Source of the DNA: Flagellimonas sp. S3867 | Lineage (GTDB): Bacteria; Bacteroidota; Bacteroidia; Flavobacteriales; Flavobacteriaceae | DNA length: 64,000 nucleotides | Reading direction: 5' to 3' | Assembly: GCF_014698935.1 (NCBI RefSeq) | Contig: NZ_JACVMN010000001.1 | Span: 1,302,001 to 1,366,000 of the forward strand | Part shown: in pieces, positions 17,603 to 26,554 of the stretch | How positions within the stretch are numbered: position 1 is the first letter of the stretch | Layout: each line of letters starts with the position of its first letter | Notes under the pieces: generated by a model | The model's input: only the letters and a program-made list of their open reading frames with translations | The model's database searches: none | Told to the model about the DNA's origin: nothing | Position numbers and translations under genes: made by a program

Positions 17603-18496
17603 CTATTGAGGTTTTTGTGTCGGAATTAAATGTACATCTCGTTGTGGGAACGGAATGCTAACGCCATGTTCCTTAAATTTAGTATTGATGTTATATCGTA
17701 TTTCGCTTTTTATTTTTAGGTCCCCAAAAATATCATTGGTGAAATAATGTATGGAAAACAAAAGTGCAGAATCTCCAAAATCATCAAAAAGCACAAAGGG
17801 CTTTGGGCTTTTTAGCACTCTTTTTTGTTCAACGGCCACTTGTTCCAAAAGTTGCGTTACCAATTGTACATCGCTTCCATAAGACACCCCCACACTAACA
17901 CTTTCCCTAGTAGTTTTATGGTTTTGTGTATAGTTATAAACAATGTCACTAATAAACTTATGGTTGGGTATTATAATGACCTTGTCATCTCTGGTAATAG
18001 CTCTTGTAGTTCGGAGTTTAATCTCAAATACCTTTCCAACCTTTCCATCTACCTTGACAATATCGCCTACTTGAAGGGATTTGTCCACAATAATAAAGAT
18101 TCCTCCAAGAATGTCTTGAAACAGCTCTTGAAGAGCAAGTCCCAAACCAACAAAAAGAGCCGCAGATGCAGTTATTACCAATGTAATATCGATTCCCGCT
18201 GCACTCAGGGTTACCAATACCACAACCAAATAAATAACGTAATTGATGAACTTAAAGACACTGGTGAATTTCTGTTTATCCTCGGTTTCCATCTTACGGG
18301 TAAACAGATATCTAAGCCATTTTAGAAGAAATTTGGTCGCAACAAAGGCAACAACCAGCAGCAGTAGTAATCCGACGGTCAAATGAATAGACTTCTCACC
18401 TTCGCCCACATGGATTCCCCAATTCAGAAATTCCTTTATGGAACCCCAGATATCTTCTTGAATAATCTCCTTTATTTCGCTGTTATTGTCCTGCAT
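17603..18496 (-). CDS. MscS-family small mechanosensitive channel
   Basis: 297 residues with three N-terminal membrane helices (residues about 42-65, 90-115 and 120-145). The pore helix appears as ASAALFVGLGLALQELFQDILGG, the Ala/Gly-rich TM3 of MscS. The beta domain follows with VGDIVKVDGKVGKVFEIKLRTT and VIIPNHKFISD, both hallmarks. It should be an inner-membrane channel releasing osmolytes under hypo-osmotic shock. Downstream, the DUF6268 barrel frame begins within 1-2 bp of its stop, and the ABC permease lies 4 bp before it on the same strand, so it is likely in one transcript with NatAB. Confidence 0.93.
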   Translation of the reverse strand: MQDNNSEIKEIIQEDIWGSIKEFLNWGIHVGEGEKSIHLTVGLLLLLVVAFVATKFLLKWLRYLFTRKMETEDKQKFTSVFKFINYVIYLVVVLVTLSAAGIDITLVITASAALFVGLGLALQELFQDILGGIFIIVDKSLQVGDIVKVDGKVGKVFEIKLRTTRAITRDDKVIIIPNHKFISDIVYNYTQNHKTTRESVSVGVSYGSDVQLVTQLLEQVAVEQKRVLKSPKPFVLFDDFGDSALLFSIHYFTNDIFGDLKIKSEIRYNINTKFKEHGVSIPFPQRDVHLIPTQKPQ

Positions 18497-18500
18497 TGTT

Positions 18501-19832
18501 TTAATACCTTAACCACTTGAACAGTTCTTTATAGGTCGGCCTTTTACCGTACATTAAAATTCCGATTCTGTAAATTTTTGCTGCCAATGAAACAATCCCT
18601 AAGAAAGTGACTATCAAAAGGGTAATGGACAGCAATAATTGCCACAAAGGTACACCTCCTTCTCCAATACCTCCTGGTAATCGCATTAGCATAACAATGG
18701 GAGAAGTAAGCGGGAACAAGGAAAAACCAACGGCTATAGGTCCATGGGGATTACTGAAAACAGAGAAAAATCCAACATAAATGGCCAACATCAAGGGTAA
18801 AATTATTGGAAATATAAATTGTTGAGTATCGGTTTCGTTATCCACGGCGGCACCGATCGCGGCATATATGGAGCTATAAATCAAATATCCCAAAATAAAA
18901 TATACCAAAAACGAACTGATTAAAAGTGCCCATGGAATGTTTACGATCTCTTTGGCATATAACATCATTTCGCTATCAAGCTGTGGCATGCCCTGAATTC
19001 CAGGAGCAGCGAGGCTCGCTTCGCCAGAAAGTGCGCTCAAGTCAATCTTAAAAACCAACATTGAAATGAAAAGTAATAAAGAGGCAGAAACAATCCATAT
19101 GGCAAACTGGGTTATTCCGGCCAAAGATGTTCCGATAATCTTACCCAACATCAGCTGAAAGGGTTTTACCGAAGCAATGATTACTTCAATGATTCTACTG
19201 GTCTTTTCCTCAATGACACTTCGCATCACAAAGCCTCCATAAATTATAATGAACATCATTATGGCGTAACCAAAAACTCCACCAATAAAAGCTTTTATTT
19301 CATTGATTCCTTTTACACTTTTTTCGCCATCAAAACTCGCCAAATTAAGCTCGAATCGCTTTTCAATACTTGAAAATTGCTTGGATGACACTCCCAAGCC
19401 CTCTAAACGTTTCTGTCGCAAGCTTTTTTGGAAGATGTTTTCCAGCCCTCCTATTACATTGGTATTCGGATTATCTTGTGTGAATAAATAAGCACCTTTT
19501 GCTACCTGCTCTAAATCTTTGCCAAATGGCAGATAAATCAATCCATAATAACCCAGTGAAATGGTTGAATCCTTGGCCTCATCCAAAGAAATATTATCAA
19601 ACTGAACGTAGGAAGTATTTTTTGTAGCCGTAAACTCCCTTTCAAAAAAATCACTTTGGTTTAGAACAGAAATCACCCTTTTCTCATTGTCATTGATATC
19701 AGTTAGAAAGGCAATCAACACGATCATTCCAACAATGAGGATTGGACTTAAAATAGTCATTACTATAAAGGACTTGTTCCTCACTTTTGCCAAATACTCC
19801 CGCTTTATGATCAACCTCAACTTATCTATCAT
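18501..19832 (-). CDS. ABC-2-type transporter permease (NatB-like)
   Basis: 443 residues with an N-terminal helix (residues about 22-45), a large external domain, and five to six helices in the second half (for example GYAIMMFIIIYGGFVM, FAIWIVSASLLLFISMLVF, WALLISSFLVYFILGYLIYS). The segment VIEEKTSRIIEVIIASVKPFQLMLGKIIG is typical of the NatB/ABC-2 family. It forms an exporter with the ATPase encoded just upstream, whose 3' end overlaps its start by 11 bp. NatAB exports Na+ in Bacillus; the substrate here is not known. Confidence 0.9.
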   Translation of the reverse strand: MIDKLRLIIKREYLAKVRNKSFIVMTILSPILIVGMIVLIAFLTDINDNEKRVISVLNQSDFFEREFTATKNTSYVQFDNISLDEAKDSTISLGYYGLIYLPFGKDLEQVAKGAYLFTQDNPNTNVIGGLENIFQKSLRQKRLEGLGVSSKQFSSIEKRFELNLASFDGEKSVKGINEIKAFIGGVFGYAIMMFIIIYGGFVMRSVIEEKTSRIIEVIIASVKPFQLMLGKIIGTSLAGITQFAIWIVSASLLLFISMLVFKIDLSALSGEASLAAPGIQGMPQLDSEMMLYAKEIVNIPWALLISSFLVYFILGYLIYSSIYAAIGAAVDNETDTQQFIFPIILPLMLAIYVGFFSVFSNPHGPIAVGFSLFPLTSPIVMLMRLPGGIGEGGVPLWQLLLSITLLIVTFLGIVSLAAKIYRIGILMYGKRPTYKELFKWLRY

Positions 19833-20760
19833 TGTCCTTCTTGTTTACAGTTTGAATGAAAATATCGTTTGCAGATGGAATGGTTTCTTCAAAACGGTTG
19901 ATATTTGCTTTTTTCGATAATTCGGCAATGACTTCGGAAGTACGATTGGAAGGCAATTGCAAGGTAAAATCCAATTGGTTCTCGGCCGTATCAAAACGAG
20001 GGGAGCGTATGTTGAATTTATCTTCCAATACTTTTAAAAATGCATGGGCATCTTGTTCTACCTCCAATCCTACATTAAAAACGTTGTTTTTATAGGCTTT
20101 CTTGATTTCGGACAGCTTCCCGTCCAATATTTTTTCAGATTTGTGGATGAGTGCGATGTATTCGCATAGTTCTTCTACAGATTCCATGCGGTGGGTAGAA
20201 AATATGATGGACGTTCCTTTTTCCTTTAATTGAAGAATCTCGTCTTTGATAATATTGGCATTAATGGGGTCAAATCCACTAAAAGGTTCATCAAAAATCA
20301 ACAGTTTGGGCTCGTGCAAAACGGTAACGATAAACTGTATTTTTTGGGCCATCCCTTTGGAAAGTTCTTGGATTTTCTTGTTCCACCAGTCACCAATCTG
20401 AAGCCGTTCGAACCAAAATTCCAGTCTTTTTTTTGCTTCACTTTTTGAGAGTCCTTTTAACTGGGCCAAATACAGTGCCTGCTCCCCTACTTTCATGCTT
20501 TTATAAAGCCCTCTTTCTTCGGGCAAGTAGCCAATATGGGCAATGTGGCTTGGAGAAAGTGGTTTTCCGTCGAAAATTACTTCTCCAGCATCTTGATAGA
20601 TTATTTGATTGATTATTCGAATAAAAGTGGTTTTTCCTGCGCCATTTGGCCCAAGTAGTCCATATATGCAGTTTTTTGGAATTTTAAGAGAGATATTGTT
20701 CAGTGCAGTGTAGTCTCCATAGGCCTTGGAAACGTTTTTGGCAACAAGGATGTCATCCAT
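19822..20760 (-). CDS. ABC transporter ATP-binding protein (NatA-like)
   Basis: 312 residues: Walker A GPNGAGKTT (about residue 36-44), Q-loop LPEERGLY, signature LSKGMAQK, Walker B LLIFDEPFSGFDP, and H-loop STHRME. The ~90-residue C-terminal extension is typical of the DrrA/NatA group. It energises the NatB-like permease encoded directly downstream with an 11-bp overlap. A -7-like TATCTTTG lies 15 bp upstream of the start codon on the minus strand, so this is the likely first gene of the natA-natB-mscS-barrel operon. Confidence 0.93.
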   Translation of the reverse strand: MDDILVAKNVSKAYGDYTALNNISLKIPKNCIYGLLGPNGAGKTTFIRIINQIIYQDAGEVIFDGKPLSPSHIAHIGYLPEERGLYKSMKVGEQALYLAQLKGLSKSEAKKRLEFWFERLQIGDWWNKKIQELSKGMAQKIQFIVTVLHEPKLLIFDEPFSGFDPINANIIKDEILQLKEKGTSIIFSTHRMESVEELCEYIALIHKSEKILDGKLSEIKKAYKNNVFNVGLEVEQDAHAFLKVLEDKFNIRSPRFDTAENQLDFTLQLPSNRTSEVIAELSKKANINRFEETIPSANDIFIQTVNKKDNDR

Positions 20761-20774
20761 TTAAGCTGTTTTTT

Positions 20775-20782
20775 CAAAGATA
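20775..20782 (-). promoter_or_regulatory. -7 promoter element before the NatA-like gene
   Basis: Minus-strand TATCTTTG, 15 bp before the ATG at 20760. No clear TTG is found at the -33 distance, so the call rests on the -7 box alone. Confidence 0.4.
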
Positions 20783-20941
20783 TGTATTTGCCCAAAAAGA
20801 TAGGCCTCCCAATAAAAACAAAACCCACCCTCAAAAAAATCAAGGATGGGAAAAAAATTGCTATGAAAAAGAAAATTAGATATTGGTTGCCCAACATCTG
20901 TTTCAAATATACGTTTTTTATTTAAACAGTAAACTTTTGCA

Positions 20942-22060
20942 CTAAGAGAACATGTCTTTTACCTTCTCAAAAAAAGATTTATCCGATTTTTCAGGTTTTG
21001 GTTCAAAATTGTCATCACTCTGCATACGTTCAAAAAAATCTTTTTGCTCCCTGCTTAGTTCTTTAGGTGTCCATACGTTTACATGAACCAATAAATCACC
21101 GCTTCCATAACCATTGATACTTGAAATACCTTTGCCGCGTAATCTTAAAATCTTACCAGACTGAATTCCTGGTTCTAATTTAATGCGCACTTTTCCGCCA
21201 ACGGTGTCAATTTCTTTTGAACTACCCAAAACGGCTTCGGAAAAGCTAATATACAAGTCGTAATGTAGGTTATCCCCTTCTCTTTTCAAGGTATCGTGCT
21301 CAAGAGTCTCAATGGCCACCAACAAATCACCGGGCACTCCATTTCCTGGAGCTTCATTACCCTTGCCAGAGACTTTGAGCTGCATTCCCTCTTCCACTCC
21401 CGATGGAATTTTGATGGAAACCGTTTCTTCTTCAACTACAAGTCCCTGTGCATCGGCACCACTGGGGCGATTATCTATACTCTGTCCAGCTCCACCGCAG
21501 GTATTACAGGCGGTAGCGGTCTGCATTCTACCTAAAATTGTGTTGGTAATTTTCATCACCTGGCCACTTCCATTACAGGTTGGACATGTTTTGTAGGTTA
21601 CACCCTGAGCCTGCTTTTTTCTTCGGACCTTGACTTTTTTCTCAACTCCTTCGGCTACTTCTTCCAAAGTTAGTTTGACCCGAATGCGAAGATTACTTCC
21701 TTTTACTCTGCGTTGGCCACCACCAAATCCGCCGAAGCCACCAAATCCGCTGCCACCAAAAGCGCTGCCAAAAATATCTCCAAATTGACTGAAGATATCA
21801 TCCATATTCATGCCACCACCACCAAATCCGGCACCACCTTCAAAGGCCGCATGGCCAAACTGGTCGTACTTGGCTTTTTTGTCAGGGTCACTGAGTACCT
21901 CGTAGGCTTCTGCCGCTTTTTTGAACATTTCCTCAGCTTTGGCATCGCCCGGATTTTTATCTGGGTGAAATTCTATGGCTTTTTTTCTATAAGCCTTTTT
22001 AATTTCTGCCGCCGAAGCACCTTTGGAAACTCCCAATATTTCGTAATAGTCCTGCTTCAT
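20942..22060 (-). CDS. dnaJ: chaperone DnaJ with a reduced zinc domain
   Basis: 372 residues: J domain with HPD (residues 32-34), a Gly/Phe-rich segment, the zinc domain and two C-terminal client-binding domains. It stimulates DnaK ATPase. Canonical DnaJ has four CxxCxGxG repeats; here only two are present, CPTCNGSG and CNTCGGAG (four Cys), so only one zinc centre (equivalent to motifs II and III) remains. In my memory this form is common in Flavobacteriaceae, so it is a lineage trait rather than damage. It lies 6 bp after grpE in the same operon. Confidence 0.96.
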   Translation of the reverse strand: MKQDYYEILGVSKGASAAEIKKAYRKKAIEFHPDKNPGDAKAEEMFKKAAEAYEVLSDPDKKAKYDQFGHAAFEGGAGFGGGGMNMDDIFSQFGDIFGSAFGGSGFGGFGGFGGGQRRVKGSNLRIRVKLTLEEVAEGVEKKVKVRRKKQAQGVTYKTCPTCNGSGQVMKITNTILGRMQTATACNTCGGAGQSIDNRPSGADAQGLVVEEETVSIKIPSGVEEGMQLKVSGKGNEAPGNGVPGDLLVAIETLEHDTLKREGDNLHYDLYISFSEAVLGSSKEIDTVGGKVRIKLEPGIQSGKILRLRGKGISSINGYGSGDLLVHVNVWTPKELSREQKDFFERMQSDDNFEPKPEKSDKSFFEKVKDMFS

Positions 22061-22066
22061 GTGCTT

Positions 22067-22642
22067 TTAGTTACCAACAACCACTTTAGGATGCCTTATG
22101 ATGCGCTCGCCAAGTTTAAATCCTTTCTCGACCACATCTATTATTTTTCCCTTCAACTTTTTGTTCGGAGCCGGTATCTGTGTTATGGCATCATGTACTT
22201 CAGCGTCAAACACATCACCTTCTTTGACTTTTATTTGCTCCAACCCTTTTCCTTTAAGGGTTTCCTTTAATTTGTTGTTGATAAGCTCCACTCCCTTGAA
22301 CATTTCCTTATCCTCCGACTTTGCTATTTCTTTCAAAGCTCTATCAAAATCATCCAAAACGGGAAGCATAGAGACTATTACCTCTTGCCCTGCCGTTTTA
22401 AAAAGTTCCATGCGTTCTTTTGAGGTTCTTTTCTTAAAATTTTCGAATTCAGCAAAAAGTCTAAGGAATTTATCTTTTTCCTTGGCCAAATCATTTCGCA
22501 ATTGATCTTCTGAAGAAATTTCCTCTTGAGAATCAACCTCGTTTTCATTGGTTATATTTTCGTCGTTCAGCTCAGGATTTTCAACTGTTTGGGAATCGTT
22601 AAACTCCCCTTTCATTTCCTCAACCTTACTTTTCTTGCTCAT
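22067..22642 (-). CDS. grpE: nucleotide exchange factor GrpE
   Basis: 191 residues: an acidic N-terminus, a long coiled coil (LRNDLAKEKDKFLRLFAEFENFKKRT), then the beta domain with GVELINNKLKETLKGKGLEQI and the C-terminal RIIRHPKVVVGN. It releases ADP from DnaK. It heads the grpE-dnaJ operon and has its own promoter box about 30 bp upstream. Confidence 0.96.
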   Translation of the reverse strand: MSKKSKVEEMKGEFNDSQTVENPELNDENITNENEVDSQEEISSEDQLRNDLAKEKDKFLRLFAEFENFKKRTSKERMELFKTAGQEVIVSMLPVLDDFDRALKEIAKSEDKEMFKGVELINNKLKETLKGKGLEQIKVKEGDVFDAEVHDAITQIPAPNKKLKGKIIDVVEKGFKLGERIIRHPKVVVGN

Positions 22643-22672
22643 ATACTCTTAATTTTATCTTTTTTGAAGTGG

Positions 22673-22680
22673 CAAAAGTA
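22673..22680 (-). promoter_or_regulatory. -7 promoter element of grpE-dnaJ
   Basis: Minus-strand TACTTTTG about 30 bp before the grpE ATG, with a TTG (in TTTTG) 21 bp upstream as possible -33 element. No CIRCE or other heat-shock operator was seen. Confidence 0.55.
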
Positions 22681-22771
22681 CTGCCAATTGTCCAAAAATG
22701 TCAAAATGTCACTACAAATCATTAAAAAATCCGCCAAAGGCGGATGCTCAATTCTAAAAGGAAAAGTTTTT

Positions 22772-23734
22772 CTAAACAAACTTCTCGTCCAGCGATTTAA
22801 TCTTGGACGCTCCATTTCCGCTTTTAGGCAAATAGATTTCTTCCAAGGCGGGTCCAATATTGGGGTAATAAAATTGAAATCCTTTTTTCTCAATGCTTTT
22901 ACTACTCACACGCTGCGAAGCAAAAAGCAAATAGGCCATTTGGCCCAATAGCATTTGCATTACAAATTTTGGAATATTGGGTAAGATCAACGGTCTTTCT
23001 AGCACTCTTGCCAACTCTTTTGTCATTTTTGCGTGGGTCACCGGATTGGGGGCAACTCCATTAAAAGTTCCTTCAAGGCTATTTTCTATTGTAAACACAA
23101 ACATTTGGGCCAAATCATCAATATGAATCCAAGATTGCCACTGTTTACCGCTTCCAAAAATGGCACCGACAAAATTGCGAATAGGTCTGGCCATTTTTGG
23201 CAATGCTCCATCCAAATCCGATAACACAATTCCAATTCTTATTTTGGACACATTGCACCTAAAATCCTGAAAAGCGTCCATTTTTTCTTCCCATTTTTCA
23301 ACAACTTCCCCTAAAAAACTTTTATCAACATCGGTAGTTTCTTCGCTATAAAAATTGGACAATGAATTTGGATATATCCCAATTGCTGAGGCAGAAACAA
23401 AAGTATCGATTGCTGAAGCATCTATCTTTTGCATGGCGCTATATAGCGTTTGAAGACTGTCTACTCTACTACCAATGATTTTCTTCTTGTTACGGACAGA
23501 CCATCTTTTGGCAATACTTGATCCTGCCAAGTTAATAACAGCACTAACTTCTTTGAAACAGCTAGGGTCTATCTCGCCTTTGGATGGATTCCAATAAAAC
23601 CCTTTGAAATTCTCTTTGGATACTATTTTCCTTTTATTCGTGGATAGATAATTGACAGCAATTCCTTTTTCATTTAGAATTTTTACAATTGCCTTGCCAA
23701 CCAAACCTGTAGCCCCTGTCACCAACACCTTCAT
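22772..23734 (-). CDS. TIGR01777/YfcH-type NAD(P)-dependent epimerase
   Basis: A 320-residue short-chain dehydrogenase-like protein with N-terminal nucleotide-binding GATGLVGKAIV (residues 7-17), the conserved INLAGSSIAKRW typical of TIGR01777 members, and SASAIGIYP. The C-terminal part (AKMTKELARVLERPLILPNIPKFVMQMLLGQMA) is the DUF1731-like tail. A cytoplasmic oxidoreductase or epimerase of unknown substrate. The last 30 residues extend beyond the usual family length of about 300. Confidence 0.88.
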   Translation of the reverse strand: MKVLVTGATGLVGKAIVKILNEKGIAVNYLSTNKRKIVSKENFKGFYWNPSKGEIDPSCFKEVSAVINLAGSSIAKRWSVRNKKKIIGSRVDSLQTLYSAMQKIDASAIDTFVSASAIGIYPNSLSNFYSEETTDVDKSFLGEVVEKWEEKMDAFQDFRCNVSKIRIGIVLSDLDGALPKMARPIRNFVGAIFGSGKQWQSWIHIDDLAQMFVFTIENSLEGTFNGVAPNPVTHAKMTKELARVLERPLILPNIPKFVMQMLLGQMAYLLFASQRVSSKSIEKKGFQFYYPNIGPALEEIYLPKSGNGASKIKSLDEKFV

Positions 23735-23869
23735 ACAAACATTTTAAGGTAAAATTAGTGGTTTCATCCTCAGTTTATTGGGCATTAATTTAGGTTTAAC
23801 ATTAATGTTTAAACTTTAGATCAATTTATGATAATATTCAAGTATGATTTAACATGGTTTTTGCATGGA

Positions 23870-24532
23870 TCATGTTTTAGTGGCACGCAACATTTCTCTT
23901 TTGCCAGGAGGCCCCGGAAGACGTTCAACGTTAAACCCAACAGCCTGCATGGCCCTGCGTACACTCCCTTTGGCCGAATAGGTTACCAAAACTCCATTTT
24001 GCTTCAGTGCCCGGTACATGATTAAAAATATTTCCTCGGTCCAAAGATCGGGCTGTACTCTGGCCCCAAAAGCATCAAAATAAATAAGATCGAACAAATT
24101 AGTGTCGGCTATCAATTTAAAATCCTTCAACTGTTTTTCTAAATAAAAACCTTCACTGATCATTATTGGTTCTTCCCAAGGTGTTTTATGCATTTTCATA
24201 AATGCTTCCCGATGTTCCTCAACATTTAGCCGACTGCAATAATCCAATTGATCTACTTCTTCCATAGGAACGGGGAATGCTTCGACTCCAACATAGTATA
24301 TTTGCAAACCAAGGTTTTCCTTTTCCAAAAGTGTAATAAGGGTATTGAGGCCCGTACCAAATCCTATTTCCAAAATCTTGATGCGTGTATTTTTGAATAA
24401 TCGAAGGCCATGGTCTATAAATACATGATAAGCTTCTTGCACTGCGCCATGTTTGGAGTGGTATTGCTCGTCCCAATCCTCTATTTGGATGGTTTTAGAA
24501 CCGTCACCCGTTGTAATTATTCTTCTTTTCAC
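23870..24532 (-). CDS. mnmD: tRNA (mnm5s2U34)-methyltransferase MnmD
   Basis: 220 residues of the MnmC methyltransferase type without the oxidoreductase half found in E. coli MnmC. The SAM-binding LEIGFGTGLN, the DLIYFDAFGARVQPDLWTEE segment and the C-terminal GSVRRAMQAVGFNVERLPGPPGKREML are hallmarks. It adds the last methyl group in forming 5-methylaminomethyl-2-thiouridine at the wobble base of tRNA. It stands divergent from ilvE. Confidence 0.92.
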   Translation of the reverse strand: MKRRIITTGDGSKTIQIEDWDEQYHSKHGAVQEAYHVFIDHGLRLFKNTRIKILEIGFGTGLNTLITLLEKENLGLQIYYVGVEAFPVPMEEVDQLDYCSRLNVEEHREAFMKMHKTPWEEPIMISEGFYLEKQLKDFKLIADTNLFDLIYFDAFGARVQPDLWTEEIFLIMYRALKQNGVLVTYSAKGSVRRAMQAVGFNVERLPGPPGKREMLRATKT

Positions 24533-24726
24533 AATAATTTGTTCGGATTATACTGATAATCAGGCATTCATTTCAGCCTACAATTGTACAAGCTGCACCA
24601 AAAATGTTAAATACTTTAGAGAATGAAAAAATCCTAAAATTTCAGCACAAAACTGTTTAATTTTAAGATAAAAGTAAGCAATGCACTAGCTTATTGTTTA
24701 ATTTTACCGGTTCAAATCTTTTCAAT

Positions 24727-25791
24727 ATGGAAACAATGACAAACTCTTTGGTTGTAGAGAAGGCAAAAAACTCCAAAATCCATGATGTAGATTTTAACAA
24801 TCTATCTTTTGGAAGCATTTATTCAGACCATATGCTGGTCTGCGATTATGCGAATGGACAATGGCAAGCTCCAAAGATTGTTCCATATCAGCCCATTACC
24901 CTGGAACCTTCTGCGAAGATATTTCATTATGGTCAATCTATTTTTGAGGGAATGAAAGCCTACAAAGATGAATCGGGCAATGCTTGGTTATTCAGGCCTA
25001 TTGAAAACTTTACAAGATTTAACAAGTCGGCAAAACGATTGGCTATACCAGAACTTCCTGAAGCATATTTTATGGAAGGGTTGACTACTCTTTTGCAAGT
25101 AGAAAATGACTGGATTCCGCAAACACCAGGGAGTTCATTATATATAAGACCTTTTATTTTGGCTTCCGGAACTGGATTCCACGCTTCCCCGGCCGATGAA
25201 TATAAATTCATAATTGCCTGCGCTCCTTCTGGAGCTTATTTTTCTGGCAAGGTAAAAGTGTTGATTGAGGAGAATTATTCTCGAGCAGCCAATGGGGGTG
25301 TTGGCTATGCAAAGGCAGGAGGAAATTATGCCGGACAGTTCTACCCAACCCAGCTCGCGGTTGAAAAAGGATATCAGCAGGTTATTTGGACCGATGATAA
25401 CAACCACGAGTACATTGAAGAGGCGGGCGCCATGAACATTTTTGTTCGAATAAACGATACCTTGATCACAGGACCGACCAGCGACCGTATATTGGATGGC
25501 ATCACCAGAAAAAGTATTTTGGATATTGCCAAAGATGAGGGAATTGCCACGGAAGTACGAAAAATAAGTGTAAAGGAGGTTGTTGAGGCTGCCATGAATG
25601 GTTCATTAAAAGAAATGTTCGGGGCGGGAACCGCTGCCGTGGTTTCACCCATTGCCGCTTTCGGATATAAGGATACCGATTATGAACTTCCTGAATTGGA
25701 AAATAGCTACGCTTCATTGCTCAAAAAACGGATAACCGATATTCAATATAACCGTGCCGAGGATAAGTTCGGCTGGCGCTACAAAGTATAG
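24727..25791 (+). CDS. ilvE: branched-chain amino acid aminotransferase
   Basis: 354 residues from the ATG at 24727 (the frame opens 11 codons earlier). This is a fold-type IV PLP enzyme of the longer BCAT group: FHYGQSIFEGMKAY, SLYIRPFILASGTGFHASPADEY, the PLP-lysine segment NYSRAANGGVGYAKAGGNYAG, and GAMNIFVRINDTLITG. It transfers the amino group between Leu, Ile or Val and 2-oxoglutarate. It is monocistronic, ending at a perfect hairpin shared with the convergent pyrophosphohydrolase gene. Confidence 0.95.
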   Translation: METMTNSLVVEKAKNSKIHDVDFNNLSFGSIYSDHMLVCDYANGQWQAPKIVPYQPITLEPSAKIFHYGQSIFEGMKAYKDESGNAWLFRPIENFTRFNKSAKRLAIPELPEAYFMEGLTTLLQVENDWIPQTPGSSLYIRPFILASGTGFHASPADEYKFIIACAPSGAYFSGKVKVLIEENYSRAANGGVGYAKAGGNYAGQFYPTQLAVEKGYQQVIWTDDNNHEYIEEAGAMNIFVRINDTLITGPTSDRILDGITRKSILDIAKDEGIATEVRKISVKEVVEAAMNGSLKEMFGAGTAAVVSPIAAFGYKDTDYELPELENSYASLLKKRITDIQYNRAEDKFGWRYKV

Positions 25792-25799
25792 CACTACAA

Positions 25800-25830
25800 T
25801 AAAAAGGGCGCCTTAAGGCGCCCTTTTTAT
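25800..25830. terminator. bidirectional terminator between ilvE and the MazG-like gene
   Basis: Perfect palindrome GGGCGCCTTAAGGCGCCC at 25806-25823 flanked by A5 and T5, so it works for both converging transcripts. Confidence 0.9.
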
Positions 25831-26213
25831 TTATCTAAAATTGTTTGAATATCCGGTTTAAAATAATTCGGACCCTTCAGCACCTTTCCATCTTCTCTAT
25901 AAATGGGTTTGCCGTCCTTGCCAAGTTTACTCATATTACTGCGCTGGATTTCTTCAAATACCTCTTCAATTTTGTATTGCATACCATGTTCCAAAATAGT
26001 TCCGCACAAAATATAAAGCATATCTCCCAAAGCATCCGCAACCTCCACAAGGTCATTATCATTGGCCGCTTCCAGGTATTCTTTGTTCTCTTCATCCATA
26101 AGATTGAACCGCAAGCGATTCTTTTCTTCTCCCAAATTGGCTTTTGGTCCTTTGGAAACTCCCAGTCCAAAAGAATTATGGAAGAGTTCAACAGCTTTGA
26201 TTTTGCTTTTCAT
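25827..26213 (-). CDS. nucleoside triphosphate pyrophosphohydrolase, MazG/HisE-like
   Basis: 128 residues of the all-alpha NTP pyrophosphatase superfamily: a conserved EENKEYLEAANDNDLVEVADALGDMLYILCG carries the E-x-x-E and E-x-x-D metal ligands. The segment after it (GPNYFKPDIQTIL) is the usual C-terminal end of this subgroup. It hydrolyses NTPs or a related phosphoribosyl substrate to the monophosphate and PPi. Which substrate cannot be told. It converges on ilvE over a shared terminator. Confidence 0.87.
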   Translation of the reverse strand: MKSKIKAVELFHNSFGLGVSKGPKANLGEEKNRLRFNLMDEENKEYLEAANDNDLVEVADALGDMLYILCGTILEHGMQYKIEEVFEEIQRSNMSKLGKDGKPIYREDGKVLKGPNYFKPDIQTILDK

Positions 26214-26230
26214 TATCCTTCGAATTGATT

Positions 26231-26238
26231 TAGTTTTG
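26231..26238 (+). promoter_or_regulatory. -7 promoter element before the 62-aa membrane protein gene
   Basis: TAGTTTTG, 16 bp before the ATG at 26255. The upstream -33 TTG candidate is about 25 bp away, slightly outside the usual range. Confidence 0.4.
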
Positions 26239-26254
26239 CATAAAAATATGAAAT

Positions 26255-26443
26255 ATGTTCAGCACAGGGCAACTAATTTTTGCCACCCTTTTTGTCATAG
26301 GCTTTGTAGCCATAATCATTTTTTCGTACCGTAAGGATAAAAAGCTTCATAAAAGGAATTATAAGGGGGTATTATGGATTCTAATCTCTTTTGTCACATT
26401 TATAATGATTTTGTTTTTGATTAAAAATTTTCTCAAAAATTAA
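26255..26443 (+). CDS. small two-helix membrane protein, 62 aa
   Basis: MFSTGQLIFATLFVIGFVAIIIFSY forms one helix, a basic loop RKDKKLHKRNYKGVLW follows, and ISFVTFIMILFLIKNF forms a second; the protein ends KN. Two helices with a charged loop between suggest both termini outside and the loop in the cytoplasm. Small proteins of this type are conserved in flavobacteria, but I know no function. Confidence 0.75.
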   Translation: MFSTGQLIFATLFVIGFVAIIIFSYRKDKKLHKRNYKGVLWILISFVTFIMILFLIKNFLKN

Positions 26444-26524
26444 CACAAATCTTGCATTCACCACAAAAATCGTTTGCTTTACAACTTAAATCAGGGAGTA
26501 TCACGTATACTATAGGAAAAGACG

Positions 26525-26532
26525 TACTTTTG
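26525..26532 (+). promoter_or_regulatory. -7 promoter element before the small-protein/crcB pair
   Basis: TACTTTTG lies 22 bp upstream of the ATG at 26555; no good TTG at the -33 distance is visible. Confidence 0.45.
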
Positions 26533-26554
26533 TACTACTAAAGTTTGGTAAGAA

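Noticed and set aside
17825..18325. 166-aa open frame antisense to mscS
   Set aside because: It lies entirely within the clear MscS gene on the other strand and shows no family features; it is a shadow of codon usage.
21713..22270. 185-aa plus-strand frame across dnaJ and grpE
   Set aside because: Spans two well-identified genes on the opposite strand; a shadow frame through the Gly/Phe-rich part of dnaJ.
22098..22505. 135-aa frame antisense to grpE, Ser/Phe rich
   Set aside because: Covered by grpE, whose product is unmistakable.
26444..26554. fluoride riboswitch before crcB
   Set aside because: I looked for the conserved crcB-motif aptamer pieces before crcB and before the 59-aa ORF and saw none.
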